From Plantago ovata (lineage: Eukaryota; Streptophyta; Magnoliopsida; Lamiales; Plantaginaceae): a stretch of DNA of 64,000 bases. The stretch is from assembly GCA_028274465.1 (NCBI GenBank), contig CM051456.1:84058753-84122752 (forward strand), given 5' to 3'. The notes beneath the pieces are model-generated. The model had not been told where the DNA came from. It was given only the letters and a program-made list of their open reading frames with translations, and searched no databases. Positions 1 to 10,468 of this stretch are shown one piece after another. Position 1 is the first letter of the stretch. Each line of letters starts with the position of its first letter. The translations under genes were made by a program, and so were the position numbers.

Positions 1-1055
1 TAACTTAACAATATATAACGAGAGCTGGTTCTAATTATGCATGAAAGTGCAACACGTTCTGCTTTAAAAGTAATTCGAATTAACAAACACCAAAAGATAG
101 ATTTTAGACATGTATTTTTAAAGCTTCCTATTTATTATTGGCTAAGGTTGTCAGGCTTAGTTCAAGCAGTACTTGATAATTATAATTATTGAATCGATGA
201 TCTTGAATTGTCCTAGTATTTCTAACACTTTTATACGAAGATATTTGGCTTAATCGGATCAAAGAATCAAATAAAACAATTATACAAGTAAAAGACTCAG
301 AAACTCAATCATGCACAATATGAACCCTAGCTATGAATTTACATACTATCACCAACTAGAAATTTAGCTACTCATATCAAAATCAAGATCAACAATAGCA
401 ATCATAGATGAAAACATAATTGAATTGAAAGATAGAGTATGAAAAAGGTGAGATACAAAGTTACCACAGAGGGTTGCCAATCTCCGGTGAATTGCTAAAC
501 TCACAAGTTTCTAGCAAGGTGAGATCAAAAGATGTCCAAATCTCTACCTTGGTGCTCCAAATTTCTAAGATAAAGTAGTTCTAAGTGAAAGAAAACCCAG
601 AACAAGCTCTAGCGTTTATGTCTGCAAAATTATGATCTAAGATATGAAAATTAGCAACTTTACAAATTATATATATCAGCTGTCGAAACCTCCTAGGCGG
701 ACCGCCTGAGATGCCAGGCGGTGCGCCTGGCACGCGCAGAGTTCTGCCCGTGCTTTTCTTCATCCAAGTCTTTGATTTTTGGTCTTTGGCACGACTTTGA
801 GCTCCGAAACGCGGTCATTTGGCCAAGAAACATGTCCCGGTACTCCTTGACACACCATGGGTGATCTCGTTGCACCAAAACATCAATGTTTCGCCATGAT
901 TCATTTCCAAAAGTGCGATTTTCACCTAAATCCTGAAAATAACAAAGAAAAAGGAAACGTGACACTATTCTAACAAAATGCACTAAAATGCATACAAGAG
1001 GATAGCTAAATTGGTGAAAAAGAACCGAATGATAGTGTAAAAAACATTGTCATCG
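1..1055 (-). repeat. Partial inverted LTR of an Athila-like element (Z)
   Basis: Read on the minus strand, this matches the LTR at 49644-50923: the same start-proximal text (Tcattcg, AAACGTGACACTATTCTA as seen on +), the same GC-rich motif pair upstream of a TATA-like run (about 667-678), and the same tail of short conserved blocks. The LTR 5' terminus lies at about 1052-1055, where it meets Tat pol directly. About 1.06 kb of an expected 1.28 kb is present, the rest lying beyond the left edge. Because the 5' terminus of the LTR abuts foreign DNA, this should be the 5' LTR of a minus-strand element whose body runs out of the window. No coding sequence is visible; the short ORFs in it are noise. 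Confidence 0.8.
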
Positions 1056-1391
1056 TTAAGCAAGGTACTTGCTGGAGCCGAAACGCGCTACATGGATATC
1101 GAGAGGCTATCCTTCGCTCTCGTCTATACGGCGAGGAGACTGAAGCCTTACGTTGGAGCTCATAAGGTTGTGGTCCTGACGAAGCAAGTCCTCGGAAAGC
1201 CTGAAAACTCGGGAAGGCTAGCAAGATGGGCGATTGAGTTGAGCGAGTACGACATTGACTATCAAGCACCTCTAGTCAAAAAAGCCCAAGTCATTGCCGA
1301 CTTCCTCGTAGAGTATCCCACTAAGGAAGTGTCAGAGGAAAACCCTCCAGAAAGCCAAAATGTCATGATGATGGTCGAGGAGCGACCATGA
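1056..1391 (+). pseudogene. Tat pol fragment: end of RT and first RNase H
   Basis: The frame opens with SKVLAGAETRYMDIERL and continues through SGRLARWAIELSEYDIDY and ADFLVEYP, the usual RNase H block that closes gypsy reverse transcriptase. The upstream RT palm and fingers are absent because the element Z LTR begins right before this point; the apparent first residues before SKVLAG come from the junction. The position normally reading LTDQPL in this family reads LTKQVL, so a conserved catalytic Asp appears replaced by Lys. The ORF stops at 1391, about 50 bp before the next frame. It is a broken remnant of a polyprotein, not a gene with its own start. Confidence 0.8.
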
Positions 1392-1442
1392 CAGAATGAG
1401 GCAATGCAAGCTCTAGAAGATGCTCTGAAAGAACTCTAAGAG

Positions 1443-1865
1443 ATGTCACAGACAAAAAGAAAAAGGCATGAAGTGTTCCTAGTAGAAAAAATCGAGGAGC
1501 CTATGGGTATGGAGAACGTCTCTTCAAAACCCAAAGAGCTTACCGACCACGGGGATGTCTGGATTCTTCAAGTTGACGGATCTTCCTCGGGAAAAAATGG
1601 CGGGATAGGAATATTCTTCAAAAGTCCGGGAGGAGCAGAGCTCGAGTACACTGTTACACTAAGCTTTCCGGTCTCCAACAATGAAGCTGAGTATGAAGCT
1701 ATCCTCATCGCTTTACGTATGGCAAAAGCACTTGAAGTGAAGAAGCTCCACCTTTTCACTGATTCTCAATTGGCCGAGAAGAAAATCTCTGGAAAGTTCA
1801 AAACCAAGAAGGACTCACTGGCCGAGTACAAAAGCGCCATCACGGAGGAAATCCAAAAGTTGTGA
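1443..1865 (+). pseudogene. Tat pol fragment: second (archaeal-type) RNase H
   Basis: The segment DVWILQVDGSSSGKNGGIG, then SNNEAEYEAILIALRMA, then LHLFTDSQL is a complete RNase H fold core with the three acidic positions intact (VDGSS, NEAEYEA, FTDSQ). It lies between the first RNase H and integrase, the place where Tat elements carry their additional aRNH domain. The frame ends at a stop at 1865 and pol resumes in another register two bases later, so this is a frameshifted piece of one polyprotein. It is the best preserved catalytic unit of the element. The assignment as the added RNase H is from position and motif; a profile search would settle it. Confidence 0.8.
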
Positions 1866-1866
1866 G

Positions 1867-3456
1867 ATGGAGAAGTTCTCGAGAGATCTCAATCAAAGAG
1901 CAGATGCTCTATCAAAGTACGCTTCAGCTTCCGGAGGAGTGGATACCCGAAACGTGATACTTATGAGAATCAATACATCATTCCTATGGTCATCAAAGCC
2001 AAATGTCTTGGCTATTGACACTCAACCAAGTTGGATGCAGGGGATCGCTACCTATCTCATGCACGGTAGCCTTCCTCGTGACAAAGTTGAAGCACGAAGA
2101 GTCAAAGGAAAAATGGGTCGCTACATGATGCAAGGAGATCACTTGTACAAGAGATCCTTCGAGGGACTCTACTTGAGATGTGTTTCTGAGCAAGAAGTGC
2201 AAAACGTTTTAGGAGAAATGCACCAAGGGAGTTGCGGGGACCATGCCGGAGGAAGAACCCTCGCGCAAAAAGTCATCCGCCAGGGCTACTACTGGCACGC
2301 CAATCTAGTCAATGTCCCGGCGAAGCCCCTCATGCCCATTTCCATCACTTGCCCTTTAGACATATGGGGCATCGACATAGTCGGTCCTTTCCCAAGAGGC
2401 ACGGGGCAAAAGAAATTCATCATTGTCGCGGTTGAATACTTTAGCAAATGGGCGGAGGTTGAGGCAGTGTCTACTATCATCGAACAAAGAGTGATGAACT
2501 TTGTATGGAGAAATATCGTGTGTCGATTCGGCTTACCTAGAGTCCTCATCTCAAATAATAGTTCTCAATTCTGTGGCCATAGGTTTAACGAATGCTGCAA
2601 GGAAATGAAGATTGAGAGGAGGTACACCACAGTAGGACATCCTCAATATGGGCAGACCGAAGCAGTCAACAAAATCCTCGTCAACAACTTGCAAAAGCGA
2701 TTTGCTACCAACAAGGATTGGGTCGACGAGCTTGACGGAGTGGTATGGGCATACCGCACAACTTCAAAGAAAGCTACAAGAGAAACTCCCTTCTCTCTAG
2801 TTTATGGTTCCGAAGCGATCATACCAGCAGAAGTGGCTATAGAAACCCTCAGGATCCAAGGGTATCAACCCGAGGACAATCATACCGAGAGGTTGTTCGA
2901 CCTAGAGACGCTAGATGAAGCGAGGAGCACTGCTTTGGCCAACATCCTGAGGTACCAAGCGTTGATCGCGAGAACCTACAACAAAGGTGTGAAGGAGAGA
3001 GACTTCCAAGTAGGTGACCTAGTACTCCGAAGAGCGGACATCCTGGGCAAAGTTGGGAAGATGCAACCCAACTGGGAAGGCCCCTACAAGATAGTTGAAG
3101 CAAGGTCCAATGGAAGCTACCGTCTCCAACACATGGAAGGAAGAGTGCTGAAGAACCCGTGGAATACCTCCAACCTCCAGAGGTTCTACGAGGATAGCTA
3201 TCTTGTAAGAAGCCTCATCAAGGTACTTTTGAAAGGAATAGGAACGAGGAGAGCTAAGAAAGCGAACAAGAAGAACTCAACACTTGGGATTTTTTGGAAA
3301 TTCACACAAGGAATTAGTTGGGGAATCGAGGAAGCTCGCCCCATATCGAGAAGGAGAAGAATCTCGATAAGCAAATCGAGTACTTTGACGGCTCGAGGAG
3401 CACTACTCAAAGTAGTATTATTAACACGAGGTTACAACATAAGGAGGCGCGGATAG
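1867..3456 (+). pseudogene. Tat pol fragment: integrase
   Basis: The open frame contains the integrase N-terminal histidines (MHQGSCGDHAGG), the catalytic core starting WGIDIVGPFPRGTGQKKFI, the flexible block FGLPRVLISNNSSQF, and HPQYGQTEAVNKILVNNL with the catalytic Glu, followed by the C-terminal region (VGDLVLRRADILGKVGKMQPNWEGPYKI). Two lesions would kill it. The CxxC half of the HHCC zinc site is missing, because text jumps from YYWHANLV to NVPAKP with a short internal deletion. The second catalytic Asp is Asn (SNN instead of the usual SDN). After about residue 440 the frame runs into non-conserved sequence, so the natural end was probably near 3210-3250. Confidence 0.85.
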
Positions 3457-3799
3457 CTTACCTCTTCGAATTCATACGGGATTAACTACTCTAAAAAGTT
3501 ATACGTCATAACGGAAAAAGAGTTAGTAAATCACACGAGTATAAGAAGTATAGAACGAAGAGCAACAACATGGCATTAAGGAAAGGTCGAGCAGATACAG
3601 AAAGTTATAACTCATATTACAAAGGTAGATGGTGTTCGAACATATGCCACAAAGGGCCGAATAGAAAGCACGATGACAAAGGAAAAATTGTTCAGAATTT
3701 TCTCAAAGGAAATACAACAACATTTTATACCGAGCATACTCGGCCTTCAAAGGTCTTCGCTTCCTCGGGTGCGACTACCTGAGAGATCAGTTATAGGGG
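3457..3799. other. Spacer between Tat integrase and antisense ORF
   Basis: No conserved ORF is seen on either strand. The short plus frames at 3570-3782 and 3673-3873 have no recognisable protein features and overlap the end of the antisense ORF. It is likely the convergent 3' untranslated space of sense pol and the antisense gene. Confidence 0.5.
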
Positions 3800-6700
3800 T
3801 TGTTGCACTAGTTCCTCCTCGGGCTGGGCTACGGAGTTCCTGGATCTCGAGCGGATCTCACTCCTTTTCTTGAGATTCCCTTATAGCCTTCTCATACACC
3901 ACAAGCTCGGGCTCGACGAAGTCTTGAGGGCGACCGAGAACTGGGTCGTGCACCTTTATCCAAGCAGCATTGCGGAGAGCCGTCTCAAAAGGATAGAGGA
4001 TCCCGGTCCTCAAGCACTCGGGGACTCAAGATGGGAGATATGCCGGCTTACTTGGATAAGCAACTTCCGGATCAGTCACAAGCTCTCGAACTCGCATGCT
4101 TGGTGCATCTCGTCGGTGATCTTCTCGTCGGGGTAGCGGGACAGATCCTCGCGCCGCCCAGCATGCATATCCTCGCGAGCATCCGGATCGAATTCCTGAG
4201 GAAGCAAGTCCACTCGCTTAAGCTGGCCGATACAAGAGAAGAAGCCATCCTCGCGCGATGCGTCCTTCACATCTTGTTGGGCCATCTTATAAGTATCAGA
4301 GGCCATGAAGGCGCGAGCAGTCTCCAAGCGGCTGCCTTTCAGGAAAGAGAGGACACTGTTCTTGAATTTTTCCATTCAGATCGACACGGTGGCAAAGCCC
4401 CCTTGTATCCCTTAGTCCTCGCTCTCTCCTTGGTGAGCTCCTTCTCGAGATGGTCGACCATAGCATACAGCTTGCCAGTCTCGATCTCCGCGACCCTGTT
4501 CTTATTCTGCTAGGCCGCCAACTTCTTCTCCAGATCCTCGATCATTATGCCAATATCCGCGCGATCAGCAGCGACTTTGCCATAAGCCTCCTTCAAATTC
4601 TCGAGCTATATGAAAGAATAATTCAGAGTTAGCCCAATAAGCGAGGAGATGATTTTCAAACTTAGAAACTTATTTGAGAAAATAAAGAAGCAAAGTTACC
4701 TGAAGCGAGCACATGTTGAGCTCATGGGCGCGATCCAGTTCTGACATCTGGATTAGCCTCTTTACTTCGGCCTCCTGACTTAGAGCAGCTTTCTTTCGAG
4801 GAGGCTCGGTATTTCCTCCAAGGACCAGTTTCCTCGAGTCAGTCGCCTTCTTCGATACATGTTTTTCCGGTCGCTTCTCTTGCTCCCCGACCGTGGCCTC
4901 CTCCACCTGCTTAGCAGCCGCATCTTCTTCAGCTTTCTTGAGAACCTCAAGAGGATTCTCTCGTGTCTCGATCCCTTCCTGCACCAGGGCATCTCGATGG
5001 TGCGAGGCACTCCTTGGCGGAGAGAGATTGAGTGAGCCAAGGATCTTCGTGTCCTTGTTTGTCATGCGCTGCTTCCTCCTCTGCTCTTCCTTCGCTTTAA
5101 GTGTCCTTGACATTATCCATTGAAACCAATAAACTGCAGAGAAAAACACAAGTTAGAAAAGGAAGCGAGAAGGGTAAAAAGCGAGTAGAACAAAAAGCGC
5201 GAGAAGATTACAAGCAAACAACAAAGAAAAGAGCAAGTATGAAAATGACAAGTATGAAAGTCTATCTAAGCATACCGAAGAGCACGTCGTTCGAGAACCT
5301 ATTGCCAGTGTACCCGGTATAGGCGTAAGGAGAAAGACCGGTTAAGTATGGAAGGGGTTGCAGTACGAGACCCCAATAAAAATACTTCTCGGGATTGGGC
5401 CCTTTGTTCTTCTCCTCGAGCTCTAAGACCCACGGGTCTAATTCAGCGGGCAGAGGATGCCTCTCGGCAATGCGTCCTTGGTACATAAGTTTGGGGACAC
5501 CCCACTCGGCTTCCTCCTCGCTCATGTTGGGTAACTTCTTATTTTTTATGTAGAAGTACTGATGGAACCACTTGTAGCCCGAAGAGGAAGGAGCGCCCAT
5601 GATGAAACCCAAACCTGGTCACGCGTTGAAGTAATAAACATACTTGTTGCCCGATCTCATCGACACCCGGAAGATTTGATTGAAGTTGTGAAAGTTGAGC
5701 TCGACCCCGTGCTTCTTGTAAAAAACTCCAAAGCACACAAGGGTCCCAAAAGCACTGGGCACGAGCTGCCAAGGAGCGATCCCTAAAGTATTGAAGATGT
5801 TGCGAAAAGCATCGCAGAATGGCAAGACCCATTCTCGATCTAAGCTCAAGAAGTGGACCGCCATGTAACCGGGAGGCGCATTGTAAAAACTTTTATCCTC
5901 TTTGGGAACGAGGATGTCAAACTTACTGGAAGAATATACTTCCATCGAAGAGTAGCGATCCCATCCTCTTTTACAGTTGAGGCAGTGGTCGGAATGATAC
6001 CATCCTCGTTCTTCTCACCCCCTAGATCGTGGAGGTTCACTTTGAGCGCACTTTGAGTGAACTTGTTCTGACTAGCCTTGGTCGAGTTAGCTCTTGACAG
6101 CCTTAGCCTTTTCACTCTTCTTGGAACGAGAACGTTTCTTCGCTCTCTTGGGCTCTTTACCCGGGGCATGTTTTTGAGCCTCCTCGGCAGCAGCCCTTGC
6201 CCGCTCCGCGGCTCTTGCTTCGCTATGCCGACGGAATTCAATCTCCTCCAAAGGATTTGCGGACGCATGTTGTCGCTATGAAACGTGAAATCATTGGCCC
6301 GAGGATCCACTGAATGGTAACTGGTGTCCTCCTCGGGGTTATACTTTTGCCCGATAAGCAAGTCTCCTTGAACTTGCCTATTCATCTCGGAGATGGAAGG
6401 AGATGATGGTCTGGCGGTGCTCAGACAAGCTTCATTCACGTGCACATTCATGATTGCACGAGGAGACTCCTCCTCGTCATCAGTAGCCACGGTTCGGCGA
6501 GTGGTTTAAGGAGGGAACTTAACCTTCTTCTGCGGAGGAGTTGTCCAAGGAGAAGTCGCGTCATCGTCGTCGCTATCCACTATGATAATGCCCCTACCAT
6601 GCTGGATGGAATGGTCGCCCTCCTCGAACCAAGACAAAGCCGGATCTGATCGATCCGTGTCATCCATGTCTTTTACCCGGATGTCCATAGGAGGAACCTC

Positions 6701-7121
6701 GTCGAAAGCACCATAGTTTCGACCATGGACTTGAGCGGCTAAAGTGATGAGCTTGGAGGACACTCCAGGATTGGCAGGACCACCCTCCTTCTCGGTCCTA
6801 TCATCAATAAAGTCGTCATCTCTCCTACGTCTCTTGCGAGTAACTAGTCGATACTCGGCCGCTTCTTCTTCCTCCTCAGACTTATCATCATCATCTTGGG
6901 CGTCTTCGCCTTCTTCACCCTCCTCGAGTGGTTCCTCTTCCTCGGATCCTTCAGATCCCTTTTCCTCCCCGGATTCGTGAACGGGCTCCTCGCCCACGGC
7001 GGCATGCTCAAGCGTGTTATCTAGAAAAGTCACCGATATCTCTGACGTATGACGTAGTGTGGTCGCTCCCGTACTCCTCGACCTCGCGGCGGTATCGACT
7101 GTCGTCGCTTCTCTCAGACAT
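3800..7121 (-). pseudogene. Decayed Tat antisense ORF, putative gypsy-type transposon protein
   Basis: Pieces read in order on the minus strand. A start at 7121 gives MSERSDDSRYRREVEEYGSD. An acidic Glu/Asp/Ser-rich tract follows (about 6860-7000), then a basic RKRRRRDDD stretch that could be a nuclear signal. A globular part at about 5945-5400 has APPGYMAVHFLSL, GIAPWQLVPSAFGTL and GYKWFHQYFYI, which I recognise as the 'putative gypsy type transposon' domain (Transposase_28 family, from memory). A charged region (5149-4780) and a heptad-rich coiled coil (about 4620-4400; EDLEKKLAA, MVDHLEKELTKERA) follow, then a C-terminal tail to about 3800. At least four frame changes and several stops break it. 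It runs opposite to pol, as Tat antisense ORFs do. Its function is unknown. Only the N-terminal part recurs in the second copy. Confidence 0.7.
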
Positions 7122-7853
7122 CCTAAAAGGTAGGCCAAGAAGAGTTAGGATGGTTGGTGATAGTCCGAGAAGTCCGTTTATGTATTTTGTTATGTTCGAC
7201 CTCCCGAACGGAGAAGAATCTCAAAAAAGGGGAGTAACATCGTAGCAAGAAGTTATTCTACAAAGGCGATAAGCATGCAATGAGATCGAAGAACACAAGT
7301 ATGAGCATAGTATAAGCATACAAGATCGAGGAGCATGGAACGACCAACCGCTCAAATTTCAACAAGGTAGAAACTCCTACAGGCCCGATCTACATACTTC
7401 TACAGTTACAATTCAACCCTAAGGAGGCAAAGGGGAATTGCGAGAAAAATAAAAAGGAGGAGCACATGAATCTACATTCCGGTCATAATCCAGCACAGTC
7501 CGTTTAAGTTCCTTTTTTAAGTCCACTACATGCCGACCGAAAATTCAGGCCATCGGATGCAAATTCAAGCGAGTGCAAAAATAAAAAGTGCAAAGGAGCA
7601 CACGATTAAAGCAAGTAATTGAAGTTTCGGGATGAAAACTTACTTGGGAGAGTCTGGTTGAAGGCTTGAAAATGAAAAGTGCACCGGAAATTCGAACTCC
7701 GCAAGAAAAAACGCTATTTGATCGCCTGAAAGGGTCCTCGGTCTGCTTTAGTATCGAAGAGTTTGCTTGTCGATCATCCAGAAAAGGTCCTCGCTCTCTC
7801 TCTATGCTCTGAGTGATTATGTTGCAAAAAATGTGGAATGAATTTATCTTGGC

Positions 7854-7863
7854 CTATTTATAG
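7854..7863 (-). promoter_or_regulatory. Putative TATA box of the Tat antisense ORF
   Basis: On the minus strand the sequence is CTATAAATAG, an excellent plant TATA box. It lies about 730 bp upstream of the antisense start codon at 7121, with no better candidate between. The site is kept in the second copy near 22901-22910. The core is nearly palindromic, so orientation is inferred from the gene it faces. Confidence 0.5.
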
Positions 7864-8218
7864 AGGGTTATCTCGGGAATACGAACCGTCGCCTACCCTC
7901 GCTCCATCCGGACCGAACACGTGTCCACTATCGACGGCCCAGATCAGAGCCGCCTAATGAATTTACGGATCTACCCTCCACGCTCCCGCACCGACACACT
8001 TTCTCGAAAGAACACGGATTACCTAACACCCAAGGTAATCTGCAGAGCGAGGACCATGTCATGTGGATAATATGAAGAGCGACGAGTGACCATTCATCCG
8101 AAATGAAAAATCAAAGGATTGCTTTTGTATAATACCGTGGAGCCACTTTCTCATAAAGCTTCTCGAGAAATTGTCAAGAAAAAAAGCGACAGAAAGTCAT
8201 CCCATTCCATTATCTTAC

Positions 8219-8239
8219 AATTGTCTCCTCGAGACAATT
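8219..8239. repeat. Perfect 9-bp-arm hairpin in Tat
   Basis: Arms AATTGTCTC and GAGACAATT are separated by CTC. It is present unchanged in the second copy near 23266-23286. It lies between the antisense promoter and the 3' LTR; its role is unknown. Confidence 0.7.
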
Positions 8240-8370
8240 TACAAGGAGAATACCGAAGAGGCAAAAAAAATCGAATTACCTATTTCCACAAAGGAACACT
8301 TACCCGGATCCGGTCTCTACCCAGTAAATATACCCCTTTTATAAGGTCCGAGAAACGTCTGCTCGCACCC

Positions 8371-8409
8371 TATAAAAAGGGGGGAGGGAGAGATAGGAGG
8401 AGGGAAAGG
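8371..8409 (+). promoter_or_regulatory. TATA-like site with adjoining purine run
   Basis: TATAAAAAGG is followed directly by about 30 nt of nearly pure G and A. It could be a plus-strand promoter within the element, or the purine run could be a secondary plus-strand primer. It sits 160 bp before the LTR start. Both readings are inference. Confidence 0.3.
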
Positions 8410-8521
8410 CACCAAGGTGCGAATACGGAAATCTTTTTGCACCCACTACTAGTCGAGGCTCTGCTCGACCTCTACTTCAACATAGTTCCTCAACTATCTT
8501 CTACAAAGATACTTGTAAACT

Positions 8522-8532
8522 AGGGGGACATA
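8522..8532 (+). other. Tat polypurine tract
   Basis: AGGGGGACATA immediately precedes the TG that opens the 3' LTR at 8533. The same arrangement recurs at 23569-23579. Confidence 0.6.
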
Positions 8533-8999
8533 TGTTGGTGTTAAAATATGTCCAGTCCGCATGTACGAACTGGAGCGGTCTAAGAGCGCGACAAAGCATC
8601 AAGGGTCGTCCCTCAAGGGGAGCGACCACACCCAGGTATGTCACTTAGGTGTGGCTCGACCAACATATGGTCCGACCATCACTGAGAGGCCAACCCTCAA
8701 GATAAGCTCACTACAAGGACAAGGCAGTTGTTGGGCTCGAGGAGCAAATCTAGGGCTCGAGGAGAACCTTACGTCAAGGTGACACCCTCCAAAAGAGACT
8801 AGACAGAGCACTACTCGGACCATAGAAATAAGAGGAAGGCACGAGGACCAAGGCCGACCACCCATGGTCGCTCCCTGTGGGATCCGTCTTCCATAATACT
8901 CCATGGGACCCGAAAAGTCAATAATTCCTTCCAAACCCTAGTCAAGATGTTTGGGTCAAAGCCCATGGACCTACTTAATGGGCTTGGGCCAAAGGAGGC
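8533..8999 (+). repeat. Tat 3' LTR, upstream part
   Basis: The LTR opens TGTTGGTGTTAAAATATGTC after the polypurine tract and runs until ATH-B interrupts it after GAGGC at 8995-8999. The rest is at 49474-49643. No 5' LTR exists in the window for comparison, so the start is inferred from the tract and the TG. Confidence 0.65.
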
Positions 9000-9351
9000 T
9001 GATGAATGTGTATTTTACCCTTTCATTCGAGTCTTTTTCACCTATTTTAGCTATCCTCTATTTTAATTTAGCTATATTTTAATGCATTTTATTAGAATAG
9101 TGTCACGTTTCCCTTTAGATTTTATTTTACAGGTTTTGGTTGAAATTCGAAGATTTCCGAGCAAATATATTGAAGTTGACAAGGAATTGTTGTTCCAGAA
9201 GCCTATTTGGAGTATCTGAAGGTTTCCGGATAGGATTTAGAGTCTAGGGGTCGAATCTGGAGGTTAGAAGGCCACTAGAAGTCGGAAACCGAGTCCGAAA
9301 AGGGGAAGAAATCCAAAACCGCGTCGAAAACGCGGAATTCCGCAAAAAAAC

Positions 9352-9456
9352 CGGGGGGGCGAACCACCGCACAGCCGGGGCGAACCGCCCCACACCGGTC
9401 AAACCGCCGGGAGTGTGGGGCGAACTGCCCCGTGGTATTTCGGGGCCTATATATAG
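9352..9456 (+). promoter_or_regulatory. ATH-B LTR promoter: GC palindrome array plus TATA box
   Basis: Four copies of a near-palindrome of the form GGGGCGAACCGCCCC (some degenerate) end about 15 bp before CTATATATAG (9447-9456). The array length varies between LTRs of this family: four units here and at 48159-49473, three in ATH-D (54424-54481), two in ATH-F (about 63344-63382), one in ATH-E (58616-58634). Promoter function is inferred from position. Confidence 0.65.
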
Positions 9457-9902
9457 TTGCTCAGTTTTCTCCGAAAATCATATCTTTCCAGACCTACTTT
9501 CTCACCTCTCTCTATAGTTTTAGGTAGGAACTTCCTGGGGCCTGTCCTGGGAGTTTTGTAGCTTAGGGGATACTTTTTCATAGCGGATTGGAGCTCGTAG
9601 GATCACAATTCTTCGGAGATTGACAACCTTCGGTAACTTGTATCTTACAGTTTAATCTACTTATTTTATATATCTTTCAGTATGTTTTCTTCTATGATTT
9701 CTGTTGATTGCATACCTATTATGAGTAGCTAAACTTATCGTTGGTGGTAGTATGTGAATTCTTAGCGAAGGGAAGATAATCATGCAAATGGCTATATCGC
9801 GCATTATACTCCGTGTCATTGCTTTATTTCGTTGATCAGGCACAACCTAAATTCTCGTATGTTGTATTAATTATTATGCACAATTGGACACTTGTCGACC
9901 AT

Positions 9903-9997
9903 CAGACCAATTATCTTCGTAGTGTTGAATAATTACGGAACACATTAGGACAATAGTGATTGACTTGTCAGACCAATTATCTTCGTAGTGCTTAATA
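9903..9997 (+). repeat. Direct repeat inside ATH-B LTR
   Basis: CAGACCAATTATCTTCGTAG occurs at 9903 and again at 9969, a 66-bp period. It is downstream of the TATA box, so it would be transcribed. The pair is conserved in the LTRs of ATH-B, D, E and F. Confidence 0.8.
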
Positions 9998-10317
9998 TTT
10001 GCAACAGGACACTAGATTGATTCAAAGATCTCTATGCAAGACCGAGGAATTTATGCATGATTATCGACCCGTTATGTTAAGAAAGACCATACTATCACCA
10101 ATCTCCATTATCTGCTAGAAACGCCCTTTTGCTATCTGCTGCTGTTTTATATTCTCTTGTTAAATAGATAAAGCTATTTATAGTCCTGAGAGAACGACAC
10201 TCGAGTCATTCTACTACTACACTACGGTTTTCGTTGTAGTTGTGGATTGCCTTTGGCTAATTACAACTTTATTTGATTCGTTCGCGTTGGAGCACGACAT
10301 CCGCGCGTTCATCAAAT

Positions 10318-10335
10318 TGGCGCCGTTACCGGGGA
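10318..10335 (+). other. ATH-B primer binding site (tRNA-Asp)
   Basis: TGGCGCCGTTACCGGGGA follows the LTR end by three bases. Apart from one base (A where copy B has G) it complements the 3' end of plant tRNA-Asp, the usual primer of Athila-type elements. Confidence 0.8.
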
Positions 10336-10468
10336 CTATACTCCTTTTTTCTGTTTAATTTGTTTATATTTTCAGCAATCAATTCCTAATTCTATTCATT
10401 TTAGTTTTCCTATTTAATCTATCTCTGATACTCCTTTCCTAGCTTGTCACAGATATTCAGGTCTTGTG

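Larger units (their letters stand above)
7122..8532. other. Tat region between antisense ORF start and 3' LTR
   Basis: This 1.4-kb stretch holds no protein I can support; the 134-residue plus frame at 8119-8523 is low in character. It contains a minus-strand TATA box (7854-7863), a perfect hairpin (8219-8239), a plus-strand TATA-like site followed by a purine run (8371-8409), and the polypurine tract just before the LTR. It would serve as promoter and leader for the antisense ORF and 3' untranslated region for the sense transcript. Confidence 0.6.
1056..8999 (+). mobile_element. Truncated Ty3/gypsy Tat-type retrotransposon
   Basis: The order is RNase H, a second RNase H, integrase on +, then a long antisense ORF on -, then a polypurine tract and the start of the 3' LTR. 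The double RNase H plus an antisense ORF between integrase and 3' LTR is a known layout of the plant Tat lineage (Ogre/Retand/Grande-type). The 5' LTR, gag, protease and most of RT are missing; the left end is cut by element Z. The 3' LTR is split by ATH-B, with its remainder at 49474-49643. All coding parts are decayed. A second partial copy (antisense ORF start to LTR) is at 21784-24046. Confidence 0.85.
9000..10314 (+). repeat. ATH-B 5' LTR, copy A
   Basis: 1315 bp, TGATGAATGTG... to ...GCGTTCATCA. It agrees closely with the LTRs at 24047-25362 and 48159-49473. It contains a GC-rich palindrome array and TATA box (9352-9456) and a 66-bp-period direct repeat (9903-9997). The primer binding site follows 3 bp after the end. 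Confidence 0.9.

Noticed and set aside
6744..6980. Ser-rich plus frame in Tat
   Set aside because: Complement of the Glu/Asp-rich tract of the antisense ORF; a shadow frame.
8119..8523. 134-codon plus frame before the Tat LTR, kept in both copies
   Set aside because: No domain features, starts with a non-ATG codon, and both copies derive from one recent duplication.
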